Origin: Mixta gaviniae
GTDB taxonomy: Bacteria > Pseudomonadota > Gammaproteobacteria > Enterobacterales > Enterobacteriaceae
Assembly (NCBI RefSeq): GCF_002953195.1
Contig: NZ_CP026377.1
Location: 2,604,001-2,668,000, forward strand
Reading direction: 5' to 3'
DNA: 64,000 nt
Of the stretch, positions 49,313 through 59,615 are shown piece by piece (the stretch's first letter is position 1; each line of letters begins with the position of its first letter). The notes below the pieces were generated by a model that did not search any database, was not told where the DNA came from, and saw only the letters and a program-made list of their open reading frames with translations. Position numbers and translations under genes: made by a program.

Positions 49313-49335
49313 ATAAAAAAAACCCCAACAACATG
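49313..49335. repeat. Right attachment repeat of the island (attR)
   Basis: Identical in all 23 bases to 39417-39439. It covers the left arm and most of the loop of the cutC terminator hairpin. Confidence 0.88.
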
Positions 49336-49344
49336 CTGGGGTTT
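49315..49344 (-). terminator. Terminator of cutC, insertion site of the island
   Basis: AAACCCCA (49320-49327) pairs with TGGGGTTT (49337-49344), nine-base loop, and the A run 49315-49322 gives U residues on the minus strand. It ends about 60 bases past the cutC stop. Confidence 0.88.
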
Positions 49345-49403
49345 GGTACTTGCAAACATCACGTCTGAGGAACGGCGTGCTGCGCGGCAAAAACTGTCAG
49401 GGT

Positions 49404-50156
49404 TCAGGCGACCCGAATGTGATTCATTTGCATGATGCTTTTCATCGCCTCAACCATATCGCCATCAACGCACTGACGGCTGAACTCATCGGTTTCAACA
49501 TCTGAACTCATGGAAACACCCGCTTTGCGGTAACGCATCGGAGATGAAACCAGGCGGCTGGCGGAGCTGTGCAGCTCGCGAATCCCGGCGTCGAGAAACT
49601 TTTGCAGGTTACTCAACCGCACGCCAGCACCGGCCATAATGATTGGACCTGCACTGAACTGGTTAAGTTCCTTTAATAATGCAATTCCGCTTTCGGCGCT
49701 TTGCTGCTGTCCTGATGTCAGAATGCGCGCAACGCCCAAATCGGTCAATATTTCCATGGCACGTTTCGGACTGTGACACAGATCAAAAGCACGATGAAAG
49801 GTCACTTCCATATCGCCGCACAGCGGCATCAGTTCCCGCATCTTGCTGATATCTATATGCGCATCTTCGTCCAGCATGCCGAACACCACCCCAGGAAAGC
49901 CCAGCTCGCGGATCAGCGCCACATCTGATTTCATGGCGGCGAACTCACCGGCGCTGTAGCAAAAATCGCCGCCGCGCGGACGCACAATCGGATGAACAGG
50001 GATATGAAGATGAGAACGCGCCGCCTGTAGCGTGCCGGCAGACGGCGTCAGGCCGCCCTCTTTCGGCGCCGCGCAAAGCTCAACCCGGTCAGCACCCGCC
50101 TCCTGTGCGGTCAGCGCGCAATCCAATCCGTAGCAGCATACTTCCAGTTTTACCAT
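49404..50156 (-). CDS. cutC: CutC family protein
   Basis: A 250-residue cytoplasmic TIM-barrel protein, named for copper homeostasis although its direct role is disputed. It begins [20 protein letters not shown] and has the family PKEGGLTPS and RPRGGDF segments. It diverges from the C-S lyase gene over 87 bases. In E. coli it stands near cmoB and yecM, so the accessory DNA from 23 to 49 kb was inserted between cmoB and cutC. Confidence 0.95.
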   Translation of the reverse strand: MVKLEVCCYGLDCALTAQEAGADRVELCAAPKEGGLTPSAGTLQAARSHLHIPVHPIVRPRGGDFCYSAGEFAAMKSDVALIRELGFPGVVFGMLDEDAHIDISKMRELMPLCGDMEVTFHRAFDLCHSPKRAMEILTDLGVARILTSGQQQSAESGIALLKELNQFSAGPIIMAGAGVRLSNLQKFLDAGIRELHSSASRLVSSPMRYRKAGVSMSSDVETDEFSRQCVDGDMVEAMKSIMQMNHIRVA

Positions 50157-50243
50157 TTCATCCTCCTGTCTAATGACTGCTGGCTGGTTTTCTGATTCTC
50201 GATTAGGCTCAGTTTGCAGGGCAGTATAATGGGAAGGTTAATC

Positions 50244-51389
50244 ATGGCATTCAATTTTGACCAATGGATAGACCGGCATCACAGCGATAGCCTGAAGTGG
50301 CGAAAATATCGCGCCCGCGACGTGTTGCCGCTCTGGGTAGCGGATACTGACTTTCGCTCGCCGCCTGCGGTGATCGATGCGCTACATCAGCGGGTGGAGC
50401 ATGGCGTCTTTGGCTATGGCGCCGAGCCTGAGGAACTGTTCGCCGTGGTTAAAGCGCGGATGGCCGAGCGCTACCAGTGGCAAATAGAGACCGAATGGCT
50501 GGTGCTGCTGCCGGGCGTGGTCGCCGGGCTTAACCTCTGCGTACGCGCCTTTACCGCGCCGGGCGAAGGCACCTTTGCCCCAACGCCCATCTATCCGCCG
50601 TTCCGGCTGGCAGCGCAATGGGCGCAGCGCGATCAAATCAACCTGCAAATGCGCCAGGAAAACCAACGCTGGGTGATGGACTTAACCGCCGCGGAGATGC
50701 AGCGGCGCGGCAATGAGAAGCTGCTGATGCTGTGCAATCCGCACAACCCTGGCGGCACGGTTTACCGGCGTGACGAGCTGGAAGCGCAGCTGCGCTTTGC
50801 GCTGCGTCATGACCTGATCGTCTGTTCTGACGAAATTCATAGTGAGCTGATTCTGGAGCCTGGCCTGCGGCATATTCCCTTCGCTTCACTGAACGAAGAG
50901 GCTGCGCAGCGTTCAGTTACGCTGATTTCCCCGTCGAAGAGCTTTAATATCGCCGGGCTGGGCGCCTCGCTGGCGGTGATCCCAAATAAGGCGCTACGGC
51001 AGCGGTTTAACGAGGCGCGGCGCGGCGTAGTGCCACAGGTGGATATTCTGGCGTTGACCGCCGCCACGGCGGCATGGCGCGACGGACAGCCGTGGCTGGA
51101 CGCGCAGCTGGCGTACCTGCGCAGCAACCGCGACTGGCTGTGCCAACAGATCAACGCCCTGCCCGGCCTGCATGTGACGCCGCCGGAGGCGACCTATCTG
51201 GCGTGGATCGCCGCGCGCCTGCCCGGCGTGGCCAGCCCTGCCGCCTGGTTTGAGCAGCACGGCCTTGGCCTTTCGCCGGGGCGGGAGTTTGGCGATGACG
51301 GCTTCGTACGCTTTAACTTCGGCTGTACGCGCGCCACGCTGGAAGAGGCCGTCGCGCGGATGAGACGCGCCGTTGAGGCCACCGTCTAG
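50244..51389 (+). CDS. PatB/MalY-type cystathionine beta-lyase (C-S lyase)
   Basis: A pyridoxal-phosphate aminotransferase-fold enzyme of 381 residues that should cleave C-S bonds of cystathionine or cysteine conjugates. The N-terminal LPLWVADTDFRSPP, the CNPHNPGGTVY run and the Schiff-base lysine in SPSKSFNIAG are typical of MalY/PatB. The start at 50244 has GGAAGG upstream; a longer frame opens at 50214. An extended -10 TATAAT lies at 50225-50230. Confidence 0.9.
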   Translation: MAFNFDQWIDRHHSDSLKWRKYRARDVLPLWVADTDFRSPPAVIDALHQRVEHGVFGYGAEPEELFAVVKARMAERYQWQIETEWLVLLPGVVAGLNLCVRAFTAPGEGTFAPTPIYPPFRLAAQWAQRDQINLQMRQENQRWVMDLTAAEMQRRGNEKLLMLCNPHNPGGTVYRRDELEAQLRFALRHDLIVCSDEIHSELILEPGLRHIPFASLNEEAAQRSVTLISPSKSFNIAGLGASLAVIPNKALRQRFNEARRGVVPQVDILALTAATAAWRDGQPWLDAQLAYLRSNRDWLCQQINALPGLHVTPPEATYLAWIAARLPGVASPAAWFEQHGLGLSPGREFGDDGFVRFNFGCTRATLEEAVARMRRAVEATV

Positions 51390-51569
51390 CTTTTGCACGC
51401 CAGGGAAAGGCCGAACTCACCCGGCCCCCCTTAGCTTTTGCCCCCTCTTTCGCACCGCTGAAGGGCAACCGATACGCCTGGCGGCCCTTCTCTGAGTCCT
51501 TCAGGCGGCCCTTCGCTGGCGCACGATGTTTCGTCTGCCGGAAAGCTGCCGCGCTCCCGCAAACAAGCC

Positions 51570-52136
51570 TCAGTTATCGCGCTCCCTGGCAACGATCTCT
51601 TTTAAACTCCACGGGTGGAATTTAATGGTGATCTGCCCGTCGGTCACCGCCAGCGTAGGATTAGGCAAACGCTCATTTTCACCCTGCGGCGCGCTGGTTT
51701 TAAACGAGATCCCCGGCTGCAGCAGGCCGCTGTCGGAAAGCAACGCCATCGCGCGTGCGCCCAGCGTTTCCGGATCGCCGCGCAGCACAATCTCCACATG
51801 CTCCCAGCCCTCATGGCGATAAAGTTTATTGCCCGGCCAGGGCAACTCCACCACGCTGATGCGCCACGGACCGACCTGCAACGGCTCCGCCAGTTCAAAT
51901 AAACAAATGGGTCGACCGTTAATCAAATTTTCTGAAAACAGTGTTCCGACCTGCATCAATCCTTGCTTCCAGCGCTCCGCTGTGGTGATTTGATGACAGC
52001 GTACCGAAATGTGGTCAGCCTCCAGATTTTCCAGTGTTAATCCCAGCTTTTCCGCCAGTTCTTTCAGCTGATTTTCGAAACGCGGCAGGTCGTTTGCAAG
52101 ATCGGACAGCGCTTCCAGATTATTCCTGAATGGCAC
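51570..52136 (-). CDS. yecM: YecM family protein
   Basis: A 188-residue protein, the same length as E. coli YecM, a metal-binding-fold protein of unknown function related to the glyoxalase superfamily. Histidines stand in DHISVRCHQ and WEHVEIVL. It keeps the E. coli position next to argS. Confidence 0.93.
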   Translation of the reverse strand: MPFRNNLEALSDLANDLPRFENQLKELAEKLGLTLENLEADHISVRCHQITTAERWKQGLMQVGTLFSENLINGRPICLFELAEPLQVGPWRISVVELPWPGNKLYRHEGWEHVEIVLRGDPETLGARAMALLSDSGLLQPGISFKTSAPQGENERLPNPTLAVTDGQITIKFHPWSLKEIVARERDN

Positions 52137-52446
52137 AATTACTCCCCATTTTCGTTAAGTTTTGCTAAACATTGCTCGCTTTCTGAGCGTTCAGGTAAGG
52201 CCAGCTATAGCTGTAAAAAGCGCCTTTAGGTTTAATATTTCTGATAAATTGACGGAATTTACCGTATTAATGTCCAGTTTAGCACGGTACAGAGCCAGAA
52301 AATATTTTATAAAAGCATGGTTAACCTTATGTTTTTAGGTATGTTTGCTGCGGGTTTAAGGTAATTCCTAATTGGGCGGGGCCGCAATTGCGGCTACCGG
52401 GCCTTTCTTATAAATTTACCCGAACCATCACACAAGGAATGGCTTT
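52137..52446. other. Upstream region of the small membrane protein gene
   Basis: About 300 bases; AT-rich at 52230-52340. A GC-rich palindrome GCCGCAATTGCGGC at 52381-52394 lies before the ribosome site of the small gene. No other gene seen. Confidence 0.5.
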
Positions 52447-52569
52447 ATGTTTAAACTCATTATTATTGCAGTTCTGATCGCGCTGATGGGGTTTGCTATC
52501 TCCCGCCACTGGAAGGTGCGCAATGAAAAAACGGTAAGCAACCCGCATCGTCACCTTCGACGTCGCTAA
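52447..52569 (+). CDS. Small single-pass membrane protein, 40 residues
   Basis: The frame encodes a hydrophobic N-terminal helix (MFKLIIIAVLIALMGFAI) and a strongly basic tail ending in HRHLRRR. AAGGA stands eight bases before the ATG. Size and form match bacterial small inner-membrane proteins. Not recognised as a named family; it sits between yecM and argS, where E. coli has none known to me. Confidence 0.6.
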   Translation: MFKLIIIAVLIALMGFAISRHWKVRNEKTVSNPHRHLRRR

Positions 52570-52769
52570 CCTTTTTTCCCGTTGGCGGAAACATACACAG
52601 CCGTGTTTCCGCCCGCCAGGGCTACTGACGCCTCACTTCAAATAAAGTATACTTCCCCCCTTCTTTTTTCCGCGACGCCAATTTACAGCAACCTGCCAGG
52701 CTGTCTGGCGCCGCGATGATAATGCCTGCCGCAGCGCGGCAGGCAATGCAGACAGATGAAGGTAACTCG

Positions 52770-54503
52770 GTGAATATTCAGGCTCTCCTTTCCGAAAAAG
52801 TTAGTCAGGCGATGATCGCCGTCGGCGCGCCGGCAGATTGCGAACCTATGGTTCGCCAATCGGCGCGCGTCCAGTTTGGCGATTACCAGGCCAACGGCAT
52901 TATGGCGGTCGCGAAAAAGCTGGGTCAGCAGCCGCGTCAGCTGGCCGAGCAGGTTGTACAGCATCTCGAGCTGGACGGCATCGCCAGCAAGATTGAAATC
53001 GCCGGACCGGGCTTCATTAACATTTTCCTCGCGCCTGAATTCCTGGCGCAGCAGGCGGAAGCGGCGCTGGCGTCGCCGCGCCTCGGTGTTGCACCGGTGC
53101 AGGCACAGACCATCGTGATCGATTACTCCGCGCCGAACGTGGCGAAAGAGATGCACGTAGGCCATGTACGCTCGACCATCATCGGCGATGCGGCGGCGCG
53201 CACCCTGGAGTTCCTCGGCCACAAGGTCATCCGCGCTAACCACGTGGGCGACTGGGGCACGCAGTTCGGCATGCTGATCGCCTATCTGGAAAAGCAGCAG
53301 CGCGAACATCATGAAGCGATCGCCCTTTCCGATCTGGAAGCGTTCTATCGCGAAGCGAAGAAGACCTACGACGAAGACGAAGCGTTCGCCGAGCGCGCGC
53401 GTGGCTACGTGGTAAAACTGCAGGGCGGCGACGAATATTGCCGCACCATGTGGAAAAAGCTGGTCGATATCACCATGACGCAGAACCAGACGGTTTACGA
53501 TCGTCTGAACGTGACGCTGACGCGCAATGACGTTATGGGTGAAAGCCTGTACAACGATATGTTGCCGGGCATCGTCGCCGATCTGAAAGCCAAAGGTCTG
53601 GCGGTGGAGAGCGAAGGCGCCACCGTGGTGTTCCTCGACGAATTCAAAAACAAAGAAGGCGAGCCGATGGGTGTCATCATCCAGAAAAAGGATGGCGGCT
53701 ACCTGTACACCACCACGGATATCGCCTGCGCGAAATACCGCTATGAGCAGCTGCACGCCGACCGCGTGCTTTACTACATCGATTCCCGTCAGCACCAGCA
53801 TCTGATGCAGGCGTGGACTATCGTGCGTAAAGCGGGCTACGTGCCGGAATCGGTGCCGCTGGAACACCATATGTTTGGCATGATGCTGGGCAAAGATGGC
53901 CGTCCGTTCAAAACCCGTAGCGGCGGCACCATCAAGCTTTCCGATCTGCTGGACGAAGCGGTAGAGCGCGCGACGGCGCTGGTTTCCGAAAAGAATCCCG
54001 ATATGGATGCGGACGAGCTGCGCAAGCTGGCGAATATCGTCGGCATCGGCGCGGTGAAGTATGCCGACCTGTCGAAGAGCCGCACCACCGATTACATTTT
54101 CGACTGGGATAACATGCTGGCCTTCGAGGGCAACACCGCGCCTTATATGCAGTACGCTTATACCCGCGTGCTGTCGGTGTTCCGCAAAGCGGGCATTGAT
54201 GAGAACGCCATGCTGGAAGGCACGATTCAGCTGAGCGATGCGCGTGAAACCCAGCTGGCGGCGCGCCTGCTGCAGTTTGAAGAGACCATTACGCTGGTCG
54301 CGCGTGACGGCACGCCGCATGTGATGTGCGCCTATCTGTACGATCTGGCGGGTCTGTTCTCCGGCTTCTATGAACACTGCCCGATCCTTTCTGCGGAAGA
54401 TATGGCGGTGCGTCAGAGCCGTTTGAAGCTGGCGCTGCTGACCGCACGCACGCTGAAGCGCGGCCTGGATACGCTGGGTATCGAGACCGTCGAGCGTATG
54501 TAA
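52770..54503 (+). CDS. argS: Arginyl-tRNA synthetase
   Basis: A class I synthetase of 577 residues. It starts at a GTG with AAGG upstream, at the exact point where E. coli ArgS begins [11 protein letters not shown]. The HIGH-type motif is HVGHVRST and the region [14 protein letters not shown] corresponds to the KMSKS loop, which is degenerate in ArgS. The C-terminal anticodon-binding domain ends VERM. Confidence 0.97.
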   Translation: MNIQALLSEKVSQAMIAVGAPADCEPMVRQSARVQFGDYQANGIMAVAKKLGQQPRQLAEQVVQHLELDGIASKIEIAGPGFINIFLAPEFLAQQAEAALASPRLGVAPVQAQTIVIDYSAPNVAKEMHVGHVRSTIIGDAAARTLEFLGHKVIRANHVGDWGTQFGMLIAYLEKQQREHHEAIALSDLEAFYREAKKTYDEDEAFAERARGYVVKLQGGDEYCRTMWKKLVDITMTQNQTVYDRLNVTLTRNDVMGESLYNDMLPGIVADLKAKGLAVESEGATVVFLDEFKNKEGEPMGVIIQKKDGGYLYTTTDIACAKYRYEQLHADRVLYYIDSRQHQHLMQAWTIVRKAGYVPESVPLEHHMFGMMLGKDGRPFKTRSGGTIKLSDLLDEAVERATALVSEKNPDMDADELRKLANIVGIGAVKYADLSKSRTTDYIFDWDNMLAFEGNTAPYMQYAYTRVLSVFRKAGIDENAMLEGTIQLSDARETQLAARLLQFEETITLVARDGTPHVMCAYLYDLAGLFSGFYEHCPILSAEDMAVRQSRLKLALLTARTLKRGLDTLGIETVERM

Positions 54504-54544
54504 GCTTGCGGTTGCCGTGCCAGTCGCGGCCAGCCAGAACTGAT

Positions 54545-54572
54545 AAATCCACGCTCCGGCGTGGATTTTTTT
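54545..54572 (+). terminator. Terminator of argS
   Basis: AAATCCACGC (54545-54554), loop TCCG, GCGTGGATTT (54559-54568), with a T run through 54572. Confidence 0.95.
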
Positions 54573-55151
54573 ATGTCAGGCCGAACCCGGCGGCGGCGTG
54601 TAGGCGACTCAGGGCCGAAGATGCTGGCTGGCGGCGCATGAATCTGGCAAACAGCGGCGCCGACGTCAGGCCAGCGGCGAAAAGGCCGCTACGTAAAGAC
54701 AGCCTCCATCTCTGGAGGCTCTGCCGCGTTATCCCTGAGGTGGAAGCTTTGCTTCGCGCCTGTCCGCCCCGGCTTCACCTGCTGGTGAAATTTGCCGCCG
54801 CTTTTAGCTCCTGTATCGCTGTTATTTTCTTGTTGCAGAGCCAGAAAAGCGGAAAGACGCTGCAATCACGCAATCATAAGGTTAGGGAAAAAGGTTAAGT
54901 TCCGGCAGCACACTATTCAGGGGAGCGAGCGGGACGGGGCGATGAGGCGGGCCTCACGCGCCAGGGATGGCGCGGGCGGAGGCCTCAGGGAGGGGTTTAT
55001 GCCGTCCCGCCGAATGAACCGTCCCGCTGGCGACCGGCACCAGACCGGTGTTCAGGACACGCCACGACACACTCATGCTTGCCACCAGCCGCAGACAGAT
55101 TTTCAGCTCGCGCAACGACACACTCGCGTTTACGCCCGCTTACAGCTCAGG
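54573..55151. other. Intergenic between argS and flhE
   Basis: About 580 bases. Overlapping frames occur on the plus strand but have no ribosome sites or family patterns. Nothing else recognised. Confidence 0.6.
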
Positions 55152-55547
55152 CTACTGGTAATTCACCATCACCTGATTACTCAGAACGCGCAACACCGGG
55201 AACAGCCTTCCCTGCCCCGGCACGCTATAAATAAAGCGCAGCGTATCGCCGGCGGGCACGTTGGTCAGGCCGCGCGTCGCGCCGCTGGCGCCTTCGATCG
55301 GCGTACAGCGCGTACTGGAACAGAGCTTCACCAGCATCCCCGCAGGCTGCGGGCCGGTCAGCTCAAAACGCCAGTAAATAATCGTCATCACGCCAGACAC
55401 CGGCCCCGGCGGCGTAATCGCCGCCGACGATGCTTCGACGCCGCGATTACTCAGGCTCGTGCCGACGGCACTCCCCTGCCATGCCCCGCCCGATGCCTGC
55501 GACGCCAACGGCAACAGCAGCGCTAACGATAACAGCAAACCTTTCAT
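55152..55547 (-). CDS. flhE: Flagellar protein FlhE
   Basis: A periplasmic protein of 131 residues with a signal peptide (cleaved near SQASG). In Salmonella FlhE limits proton leakage through the flagellar export gate. Its ATG overlaps the flhA stop by one base, so it is the last gene of flhBAE. Confidence 0.93.
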   Translation of the reverse strand: MKGLLLSLALLLPLASQASGGAWQGSAVGTSLSNRGVEASSAAITPPGPVSGVMTIIYWRFELTGPQPAGMLVKLCSSTRCTPIEGASGATRGLTNVPAGDTLRFIYSVPGQGRLFPVLRVLSNQVMVNYQ

Positions 55548-57631
55548 TAATGGCCTCCAATGGTCGCCGTCATACGGATATGGCGATTATCGGTCAGCTC
55601 CATATTAGACAACACCACCAGCTGCGGCAGATTGCGGCGCAGGAAACGCGCCAGCAGCGCCCGCAGCGGATGATTCACCAACAGCACCGGCGGCGCGCCC
55701 AGCATCTCCTGATTCTGCAGCGCGCGCTGCGCCTGCTCCAGCAGACGATCCGCCAGGCCCGGCTCCAGCCCGCCGCCGCCCTGCAACGCCTGCAGCAGCA
55801 AACGTTCCAGCGTCGCATCCAGGCCAATCACCTGCACTTCCCCGTTGCCCGGGAACCACTGCTGCGTGATCGCGCGGCCCAGCGCGACACGCACTACCGT
55901 CGTTAACTCGTGCGGATCGTTCTGCACCGGCGCATGTTCCGCCAGCGTCTCGATAATGGTACGCATATCCCGGATCGATACGCGCTCCGCCAGCAGATTC
56001 TGCAGCACCTTATGCAGCGTCGTCAGCGACACCACGCCCGGCACCAGATCTTCCGTCAGCTTCGGCATCTCCTGGCTTACGCGATCCAGCAGCTGCTGCG
56101 CCTCCTGACGACCAAACAGCTCGCTGGCGTACTGGCCGATCAGGTGGTTCAGGTGCGTCGCCACCACGGTACTGGCTTCCACCACGGTAAAGCCCTGAAT
56201 CTGCGCCTGCTCTTTCAGCGCGCTGTCGATCCAGATAGCGGCCAGACCAAACGCCGGGTCAACCGTCGGCTCGCCAGGCAAACTGCCGGCAGCCGTGCCG
56301 GGGTTGATCGCCATCCAGCGGCCCGGATAAGCGTCACCGCTGCCGATCTCAACCCCTTTCATCAAAATACGGTAGCGCGCTGCCGGCATATCCATATTGT
56401 CGCGGATATGCACCACCGGCGGCAGAAAGCCCATCTCCTGCGCGAACTTCTTACGAATACTGCGGATACGGCCCAGCAGCTCGCCATCCTGGGTGCTGTC
56501 CACCATCGGGATCAGGCGATAACCCACTTCCATACCCAGCGAATCTTCCAGCTGCACGTCGCCCCAGGTCGCCTCTACCGTCGCCGCCGTCTCCTGCGCG
56601 CGCGGAATCGCCTGCGATGCTGCCGCCTTCGGCTTCATCTCGCGGCCGCGCTGCCACCAGGCCAGGCCCAGCAACGCTGCGGTAAACAGCAGAAACACCA
56701 GGTTCGGCATTCCCGGTACCAGGCCCAACAGCCCCAGCACGCCGGCGCTCAGCATCATCACGCGCGGGTTGCTGAACAGCTGGTTCACCATCTGCTCGCC
56801 CACGTCCTGATCGGTACTGACGCGCGTCACGATCACGCCCGCCGCGGTAGAGATCACCAGCGCCGGGATCTGCGCCACCAGGCCGTCACCGATGGTCAGC
56901 AGCGTATAGCTTTCCGCCGCCGCGCCGAACGGCATGCCGTGCTGCACCACACCCACCAGCAGGCCGCCCACGACGTTGATAATCATAATCATGATGCCGG
57001 CGATGGCGTCGCCGCGCACAAACTTACTGGCACCATCCATTGAACCGTAAAAATCCGCTTCCTGCGTTACTTCAGAACGGCGCTTCTTCGCCTCTTCTTC
57101 GCCTATCAGACCGGCGTTCAGATCCGCATCGATCGCCATCTGCTTGCCAGGCATACCGTCAAGCACGAAACGCGCGCCCACTTCCGCGATACGTCCGGCG
57201 CCCTTGGTAATCACCATAAAGTTAATGATGATCAGAATAATAAACACCACGATACCGATGGCGAAGTTGCCGCCGACGAGGAAGTGGCCGAATGCCTCTA
57301 CCACCTGGCCCGCCGCCGCCGCGCCGGTATGCCCATCCAGCAGGATCACGCGCGTCGAGGCGACGTTCAGCGCCAGACGCAGCAGCGTCGAAAACAGCAG
57401 AATGGTCGGGAACGCGGCAAATTCCAGCGTGCGCTGGGTGAACATCGCCACCAGCAGCACCATGATTGACAGCGCGATGTTAAAGGTAAACAGCAGATCG
57501 AGGATAAAGGGCGGCAGCGGCAGCACCATCATCGACAGGATCATCAGAATCAGCAGCGGGCCAGCCAGCACCTTCATCTGCGAATCTTTCATGTTACCCG
57601 GTAAGCGAAGTAAAGCGGCCAGATTAGCCAT
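55547..57631 (-). CDS. flhA: Flagellar export apparatus protein FlhA
   Basis: The large membrane component of the flagellar type III export gate, 694 residues. About eight membrane segments occupy the first half, with the family FHIPEP-type region at GRIAEVGARFVLDGMPGKQM; the cytoplasmic half binds export substrates. The start at 57631 (MANLAALLRLPG) matches E. coli; the frame opens a little earlier. The ATG overlaps the end of flhB by eight bases. Confidence 0.97.
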   Translation of the reverse strand: MANLAALLRLPGNMKDSQMKVLAGPLLILMILSMMVLPLPPFILDLLFTFNIALSIMVLLVAMFTQRTLEFAAFPTILLFSTLLRLALNVASTRVILLDGHTGAAAAGQVVEAFGHFLVGGNFAIGIVVFIILIIINFMVITKGAGRIAEVGARFVLDGMPGKQMAIDADLNAGLIGEEEAKKRRSEVTQEADFYGSMDGASKFVRGDAIAGIMIMIINVVGGLLVGVVQHGMPFGAAAESYTLLTIGDGLVAQIPALVISTAAGVIVTRVSTDQDVGEQMVNQLFSNPRVMMLSAGVLGLLGLVPGMPNLVFLLFTAALLGLAWWQRGREMKPKAAASQAIPRAQETAATVEATWGDVQLEDSLGMEVGYRLIPMVDSTQDGELLGRIRSIRKKFAQEMGFLPPVVHIRDNMDMPAARYRILMKGVEIGSGDAYPGRWMAINPGTAAGSLPGEPTVDPAFGLAAIWIDSALKEQAQIQGFTVVEASTVVATHLNHLIGQYASELFGRQEAQQLLDRVSQEMPKLTEDLVPGVVSLTTLHKVLQNLLAERVSIRDMRTIIETLAEHAPVQNDPHELTTVVRVALGRAITQQWFPGNGEVQVIGLDATLERLLLQALQGGGGLEPGLADRLLEQAQRALQNQEMLGAPPVLLVNHPLRALLARFLRRNLPQLVVLSNMELTDNRHIRMTATIGGH

Positions 57632-58775
57632 CAGCTCTCGTCTCTCCTGCAAAGTCCAGTTCAGCCGGTACCGGCAAGCGTTCAGGTTTCTTCGGTATCA
57701 GGCCGCCTTCGCGCTTCCAGCGTCGAAGCTGCCATACCCAGGCCAGCACTTCCGCCACTGCGCCATAAAGCGCGCCCGGAATGTGCTGTCCTATTTCACT
57801 GTGACGATAAAGGGCGCGCGCCAGCGGCGGCGCCTCCAGAATCGGCACACGATGTTCTTTGCCCAGCTCGCGAATGCGCAGCGCCACGTCGCCCGCGCCT
57901 TTCGCCACTACCTTCGGCGCGCTCATCTTCTTCTCGTCATACTGCAGCGCCACCGAATAGTGCGTCGGGTTGGTAACGATCACGTCCGCTTTCGGCACGT
58001 CGGCCATCATGCGGCGACGGGCGGCGGCGCGCATCGCCTGACGGATGCGTCCCTTTACATGCGGGTCGCCTTCCATCTCTTTATGTTCGTCGCGGATCTC
58101 CTGGTGAGTCATGCGCAGCTTTTTGAAATAGCTGAACAGCTGCCAGAAGACGTCGAACCCCACCATCGGCACCAGGCTCAGCACCACCAGAAAACAGCAG
58201 GCGGCAATCATGTTCATGCCGTGCGCCAGCGCCATATAGGGCGATTCGGTAATCAGATGCAGCATATCGGGCCAGCGGCTCCAGACATACCAGCCCGCCA
58301 CCGAGCCGACCAGCACCGCCTTCAGTACCGCTTTCAGCAGCTCGGCCGCCGTCTGGGCGGAAACCATGCGCTTCAGCCCGCTCAGCGGGTTCAGCTTGCT
58401 GAAGCTCGGGGAAAGGGATTTGCCGCTCAGCACGATGCCGCCCAGCAGCATCGGCGCGGCGATAGCCACCAGCACCAGGCCGCACATCATCGGCACCAGC
58501 GCCCAAACCGCCTGGCCGAGCAGTCGGCTGACGTGACGGACAATCTGGCCCGGGTCATTGATTAAACGGTGATCGAAGCTAAAGCCGGAGGCGACCATTT
58601 CGGCCAGCTGGCGGGCCATCGGTTCGCCGCCCATCCACAGCACCATCAGCCCGGCCACCAGCATCAGCAGCGAGGTCAGCTCGCGGGAACGCGGGATCTG
58701 CCCCTCTTTTCGCGCTTTTTCAAGTCGGTGGGGTGTGGGGGATTCTGTTTTTTCCTCGTCGCTACCTTCAGCCAC
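57624..58775 (-). CDS. flhB: Flagellar export switch protein FlhB
   Basis: The export-gate protein that changes substrate class from rod/hook to filament. Four membrane segments precede the cytoplasmic domain with the self-cleavage motif NPTH (in VIVTNPTHYSVAL). The GTG at 58775 gives 383 residues, like E. coli (382), and has AGGTTAG upstream; a TTG 15 codons earlier gives a longer, less likely form. Confidence 0.95.
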   Translation of the reverse strand: MAEGSDEEKTESPTPHRLEKARKEGQIPRSRELTSLLMLVAGLMVLWMGGEPMARQLAEMVASGFSFDHRLINDPGQIVRHVSRLLGQAVWALVPMMCGLVLVAIAAPMLLGGIVLSGKSLSPSFSKLNPLSGLKRMVSAQTAAELLKAVLKAVLVGSVAGWYVWSRWPDMLHLITESPYMALAHGMNMIAACCFLVVLSLVPMVGFDVFWQLFSYFKKLRMTHQEIRDEHKEMEGDPHVKGRIRQAMRAAARRRMMADVPKADVIVTNPTHYSVALQYDEKKMSAPKVVAKGAGDVALRIRELGKEHRVPILEAPPLARALYRHSEIGQHIPGALYGAVAEVLAWVWQLRRWKREGGLIPKKPERLPVPAELDFAGETRADG

Positions 58776-58882
58776 GTTGCTAACCTGCGTCGGAATGGGG
58801 GGTTGCGCATAGGTTGCCAAACTCGGGCCGATTTAATGGGTCGAGTAACAGGGGTAAACAGGGGTTATTTCAGGGAATGGAG

Positions 58883-58911
58883 AAAAACAGGCTGACGCGG
58901 CGTCAGCCTGT
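58883..58911 (-). terminator. Terminator of the chemotaxis operon
   Basis: ACAGGCTGACG (58887-58897), loop CGG, CGTCAGCCTGT (58901-58911); A residues at 58883-58887 give the U run on the minus strand. It separates cheZ from flhB. Confidence 0.92.
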
Positions 58912-58961
58912 GGGTCGGTGTTGGGGTGCCGCCGCCCGCGTAACGGGACGGCGGCAGGCTA

Positions 58962-59609
58962 TCAGAAGCCCAGACTATCGAGCAGATCGTCAACCTGGTC
59001 CTGGTTCGCCACGACGCCAGGGGCGGCGGCGTTAATCTGCGGACCGTTGAGCAGGCTGTCTTCATCCCGCTTCTGACGCGCGTTCGCTTCCGGCATGTTC
59101 TCCAGCAGCACCATCAACAGCTGGCGCTCAATCTCCTGGATCACATCCATCATGCGCTTGATGACCTGACCGGTAAGGTCCTGGAAATCCTGCGCCATCA
59201 TGATGTCGAGCAGCTGTGCGTTGGTAAAGGACGTGTGTTCCGGCACGGCGGCCAGATATTCGCGCGTATCCGAAACCAGTACACGAGCGTCCGCCAGCTC
59301 GATTGGGTCTTCAAACCAGGCATCCCAGCGCGTCTTAAGATCTTTTGCGCCGCTCTCCAGCGCATCCTGACGCGGCTGTGACGCCTCTACGCAGTTCAGC
59401 GCACGCTCAGCGGCCTGAGCGGTCATCTGCACCACATAGTCGAGACGGTCACGGGCGTCCGGAATCGCTTCCGCCGCTTCAGCAATCGCCTGATCCAGTC
59501 CCAGTTCGCGCAGGCTGTCACGCAGCATGCGCGTCAGGGAGCCGATGCGAGAAATAATATCTTGCGCCGAAGCCGCATCGGTCGCTGGTTTCGTAAGTTC
59601 GCTCATCAC
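58962..59609 (-). CDS. cheZ: CheY-P phosphatase CheZ
   Basis: CheZ removes phosphate from CheY and ends the tumble signal. It has 215 residues against 214 in E. coli. The active-site helix reads [14 protein letters not shown], with the Asp and Gln that act on CheY-P, and the C-terminal [11 protein letters not shown] is the CheY-binding tail. Confidence 0.97.
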   Translation of the reverse strand: MMSELTKPATDAASAQDIISRIGSLTRMLRDSLRELGLDQAIAEAAEAIPDARDRLDYVVQMTAQAAERALNCVEASQPRQDALESGAKDLKTRWDAWFEDPIELADARVLVSDTREYLAAVPEHTSFTNAQLLDIMMAQDFQDLTGQVIKRMMDVIQEIERQLLMVLLENMPEANARQKRDEDSLLNGPQINAAAPGVVANQDQVDDLLDSLGF

Positions 59610-59615
59610 GTCTCC

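Larger units (their letters stand above)
39417..49335. mobile_element. Integrated island with inositol genes, bounded by 23-bp direct repeats
   Basis: About 9.9 kb between perfect direct repeats. A tyrosine integrase stands at the left end and remnants of two phage genes at the right end. Between them are an inositol-type operon, its sigma-54 activator and an amino acid exporter. Codon choice and base composition are less GC-rich than the backbone. The right repeat forms one arm and the loop of the cutC terminator, which is the probable insertion site. Confidence 0.85.

Noticed and set aside
54506..55526. Plus-strand frames between argS and flhE
   Set aside because: They run antisense into flhE or cross the argS terminator, and have no ribosome sites.
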